This document shows positions 61,688-64,000 of a stretch of 64,000 nt of DNA, piece by piece. Source of the DNA: Thalassospira sp. TSL5-1 (GTDB lineage Bacteria > Pseudomonadota > Alphaproteobacteria > Rhodospirillales > Thalassospiraceae); assembly GCF_001907695.1 (NCBI RefSeq), contig NZ_KV880642.1, positions 1-64,000 on the forward strand, read 5' to 3'. Made by a program: the position numbers and the translations under genes. Within the stretch, counting starts at the first letter, position 1. The number at the start of each line of letters is the position of its first letter. Below the pieces are notes generated by a model. That model searched no databases. It worked only from the letters and a program-made list of their open reading frames with translations, and was not told where the DNA came from.

Positions 61688-64000
61688 CTAGTCATTCGTC
61701 CGGATCAAATCACTATCACTCGACTGCCCACGGGCAACGCCGGGCTGATTGCCATCATTAGAACTGTTCCCGATATCAGATGAATTATCACCAGCGCCCT
61801 GTCCCTCACCTGAGGAGGCATTCGATGTATTAAGCACCCCCGGGCTTTGGCTCGCCGAAATACCAGTCGGTGCCGTTCCTACACTCAGAACATCAGGGGA
61901 GGCAAAGGCAGCCAGAACATCTGAAGTGACACCGGTCGCCGGCGCATTCAGATTAAACAAGCCATCAACCTGCGGGGTGCTTGGTGGTTTAGGCATCGGT
62001 ACCGTTTTGTCTGCTGACGAAGGCAGTTCACGATAACGCCAGAAAGCATCATTGATGAAATATGGCGCAAATTTTAGCGGTCCAATCTCGAACGATGCCT
62101 CTAAACCGGAAGAACCGCCAATTTTCCCGTAAAGATTAGCCGAACCCGCCTTTGCGACATTCAGGGAGCGGACATTGATCTTCTGCTCTTCGGTTCCTTC
62201 TTTCGAGCCAATACGAATATCGCCCTTACCCGACGTCATAACCAGATCGGTAGAGGTGCCAATCAAACCGGCAATCGTGATGTCGTCACCACTGCGGATT
62301 GTCACCTTGCCCGATGGCAGAGTTGCAATCACCCCGTCAATCGATTGCGGCTTAACCGCAATTTCATCAAGCGGGTCGGTATCTTCCACCAGTTTCAGCT
62401 TGCCAAGGGTAATCGGGCCATTGGTCGAAGTGATGTTTGCCGGCAGCAGCAGTTCAATGCCACCCGTGTAAACCAACCCGTCCAGAACCGAAATGCTGGC
62501 CGCGCGGGCAAACTCGGTCACACCATTTTCACCCGCATTGATCGTCAACTTGCCAAGGGTATTGATATCGTCCCCCAGCGATTCATCAAATACAGTCTTG
62601 GCATCACCGGTATTCAGCGTCAGGTCCGCATGCTTAATACTGCTAACAGCCCCCTTAAGCAGAAGGATACCATTTCGGGTACTTATTTCGGTATCATCTG
62701 CAACATCAATGTCACCATCAACCGTGAAATCCCGCCCTGATTGATACGTACCATCAAGCGTGGTGGCACCGGTATAAGACTGGTTCTTATCCGTCGTCAC
62801 ATCATGCAGGGCAATTTGCGGGGCCTTAAGGGCGACAGACGCCCCGTCACCTTCATCGCGATAGGCACCCTCAAATGCGATTTTCTGACCGGCTTCAACC
62901 GTCAGCTGGGTCGCGCTGCCCGTAATCGTACTCTGGAAACGGACCTGGCCACCTTCTTTGTCATTCAGGGCCTTGATGCTGCTGGCACCGGCCTTCAGAC
63001 GGGCCGCACCGCTGATATCAATATTGCCATTGGTACTTTCAATCGATGCGGGCAGGTCGATATTACGGCCACCCAGCTGTTGGAAATCACCAACCACACT
63101 GACATTGGCAACCGCTGCAAACGCAATATCGCCAGTAAGCTCAGAATCTTCTGCATCAGCAGAGGACGTCAGGGTCACAGATTGAAGCTGGTTTGTTTCC
63201 CCAAGCGCATCCTTGAAGTCCATGCGGCCAGAACCGGAATTAACCGACAGGCTGCGAGCACCTTCCCCGCTGCTGTCAATCGTCCCGTCAAAGGTCACAT
63301 TGCCGTTATGGGATGTGGTGTCAACCGTCGTATTTTCCGCCAGCACGGTGGCACCCGTGACCGTGAAGTCACCACCGGCAACATAATCCCCATCAAGCGT
63401 GGTGGCACCGTTATAAGACTGGTTCTTATCCGTCGTCACATCATGCAGGGCAATGGTGTCGCCCGTAATAGTCAGGCTATTGCTGTTCGATACCGCACCC
63501 TCAATCGCAACATCGCCGCCTCCGGCCTTCATAACAACATCGCCGCGACCGCCATCCAGCGTGCCCTTCAGCGTGATGGTCCCATTTGCCGCACTTGTAT
63601 CAAGTGTCGTGGTTACGGGATCAGACGACCCGCCATCCCGACCAAGAACAGTATCGCCATCCACAAGGATCGATCCTGCGGCAAGATCACCATTGAGAGT
63701 CGTGGTTCCGGTATAGCTTTGCGCCGCCTTGGTCGTAACCGCATTCACCACAATTTTGGGGGCCTTCAAGGCGACAGACGCCCCGTCACCTTCATCGCGA
63801 TAGGCGCCCTCAAATGCGATTTTCCGGCCTGCATCAACCGTCAGCTGGGTGGCGCTGCCCGTAATCGTGCTCTGGAAATGGACCTGGCCCCCTTCCCCTT
63901 CATTCAGGGCCTTGATGCTGCTGGCACCGGCCTTCAGACGGGCCGCACCGCTGATGTCAATATTCCCCGTCGCACTTTCAATCGATGCGGGCAGGTCGAT
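61688..64000 (-). CDS. Filamentous-haemagglutinin-like repeat protein, 3' part
   Basis: The last ~770 residues of a surface protein whose start lies beyond the right edge; the frame stays open to base 64000. It is a beta-helix-type sequence rich in G, T, S, N and D with units such as YTGATTLDGTYQSGRDFTVDGDIDVADDTE and ITSTNGNIDISGAARLKAG. A 313-residue block is tandemly duplicated. After ~560 residues comes a non-repeat domain (SANLYGKIGGSSGLEASFEIGPLKFAPYFINDAFWRYRELP) and a Ser/Asn/Gly-rich tail. No autotransporter barrel is at the C-terminus, so two-partner secretion is the likely export route. The partner (FhaC-type) is not in the window. Confidence 0.75.
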   Translation of the reverse strand: MDLPASIESATGNIDISGAARLKAGASSIKALNEGEGGQVHFQSTITGSATQLTVDAGRKIAFEGAYRDEGDGASVALKAPKIVVNAVTTKAAQSYTGTTTLNGDLAAGSILVDGDTVLGRDGGSSDPVTTTLDTSAANGTITLKGTLDGGRGDVVMKAGGGDVAIEGAVSNSNSLTITGDTIALHDVTTDKNQSYNGATTLDGDYVAGGDFTVTGATVLAENTTVDTTSHNGNVTFDGTIDSSGEGARSLSVNSGSGRMDFKDALGETNQLQSVTLTSSADAEDSELTGDIAFAAVANVSVVGDFQQLGGRNIDLPASIESTNGNIDISGAARLKAGASSIKALNDKEGGQVRFQSTITGSATQLTVEAGQKIAFEGAYRDEGDGASVALKAPQIALHDVTTDKNQSYTGATTLDGTYQSGRDFTVDGDIDVADDTEISTRNGILLLKGAVSSIKHADLTLNTGDAKTVFDESLGDDINTLGKLTINAGENGVTEFARAASISVLDGLVYTGGIELLLPANITSTNGPITLGKLKLVEDTDPLDEIAVKPQSIDGVIATLPSGKVTIRSGDDITIAGLIGTSTDLVMTSGKGDIRIGSKEGTEEQKINVRSLNVAKAGSANLYGKIGGSSGLEASFEIGPLKFAPYFINDAFWRYRELPSSADKTVPMPKPPSTPQVDGLFNLNAPATGVTSDVLAAFASPDVLSVGTAPTGISASQSPGVLNTSNASSGEGQGAGDNSSDIGNSSNDGNQPGVARGQSSDSDLIRTND
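62822..64000 (-). repeat. Tandem 939-base repeat in the haemagglutinin-like gene
   Basis: Bases 62822-63061 and 63761-64000 match at roughly nine positions in ten, an offset of 939 bases (313 codons). A shorter repeat of ~65 bases recurs at 62752 and 63391 (offset 639) with one or two mismatches. More copies may lie beyond the edge. Confidence 0.85.

Overview
The window looks like a chromosomal stretch of a marine-type alphaproteobacterium. A Thalassospira-like member of the Rhodospirillales is my best guess from gene style; no rRNA or other marker is present to prove it. The main clue is an alphaproteobacterial SOS box (GAAC-N7-GAAC) in front of an imuA-imuB-dnaE2 cassette. Other clues are the many ABC and TTT uptake systems and tightly overlapping ATGA gene junctions. 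I saw no tRNA, rRNA, CRISPR array, insertion sequence or prophage.

The left half (about 0.2-35.8 kb) is a run of nutrient and signal uptake modules, each with its own regulator. (1) 0.2-9.3 kb is an autoinducer-2 (AI-2) system: lsrR-lsrK-lsrG diverge from lsrA-lsrC-lsrD-lsrB. lsrF is missing, and a class II aldolase-like gene follows instead. (2) 9.4-17.4 kb holds a ribose/fructose-type ABC transporter, a GntR regulator with two DNA-binding domains, and a divergent dehydrogenase - UxaB-like - UxaA operon that fits L-galactonate (or similar aldonate) oxidation. Matching 20-base AT-rich elements lie in both promoter regions. (3) 17.5-23.6 kb holds iclR-tctC-tctB-tctA-CoA transferase-CitE-like lyase, probably uptake, CoA activation and cleavage of an organic acid. 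(4) 23.9-31.5 kb has a LacI regulator and a PotABCD-type transporter fused into one operon with a nucleoside hydrolase and adenine deaminase, which suggests purine nucleoside salvage. (5) 31.5-35.8 kb has small enzymes and regulators (GNAT, two alpha/beta hydrolases, cupin, LysR, Lrp).

The right half is dominated by surface biology. At 35.8-50.9 kb a 3,232-residue RTX adhesin is followed on the same strand by its TolC-, LapB- and HlyD-type secretion genes. The adhesin has about 14 copies of an unfamiliar ~53-residue repeat and an odd lipobox-like motif at Cys99. Upstream lie three tandem LuxR-type regulators of identical length (256 aa) and no luxI. Next come the SOS mutagenesis cassette, a sugar-nucleotide epimerase-like gene, a SapC-family gene, and the 3' part of a filamentous-haemagglutinin-like repeat protein that runs off the right edge.

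The most interesting items are the LuxR triplet beside the giant adhesin, the AI-2 operon with an aldolase in place of LsrF, the nucleoside-type Pot transporter operon, the tandem-winged-helix GntR with its repeated operator, and the adhesin's N-terminus and repeats. Family names come from recall of sequence motifs; no database search was run.
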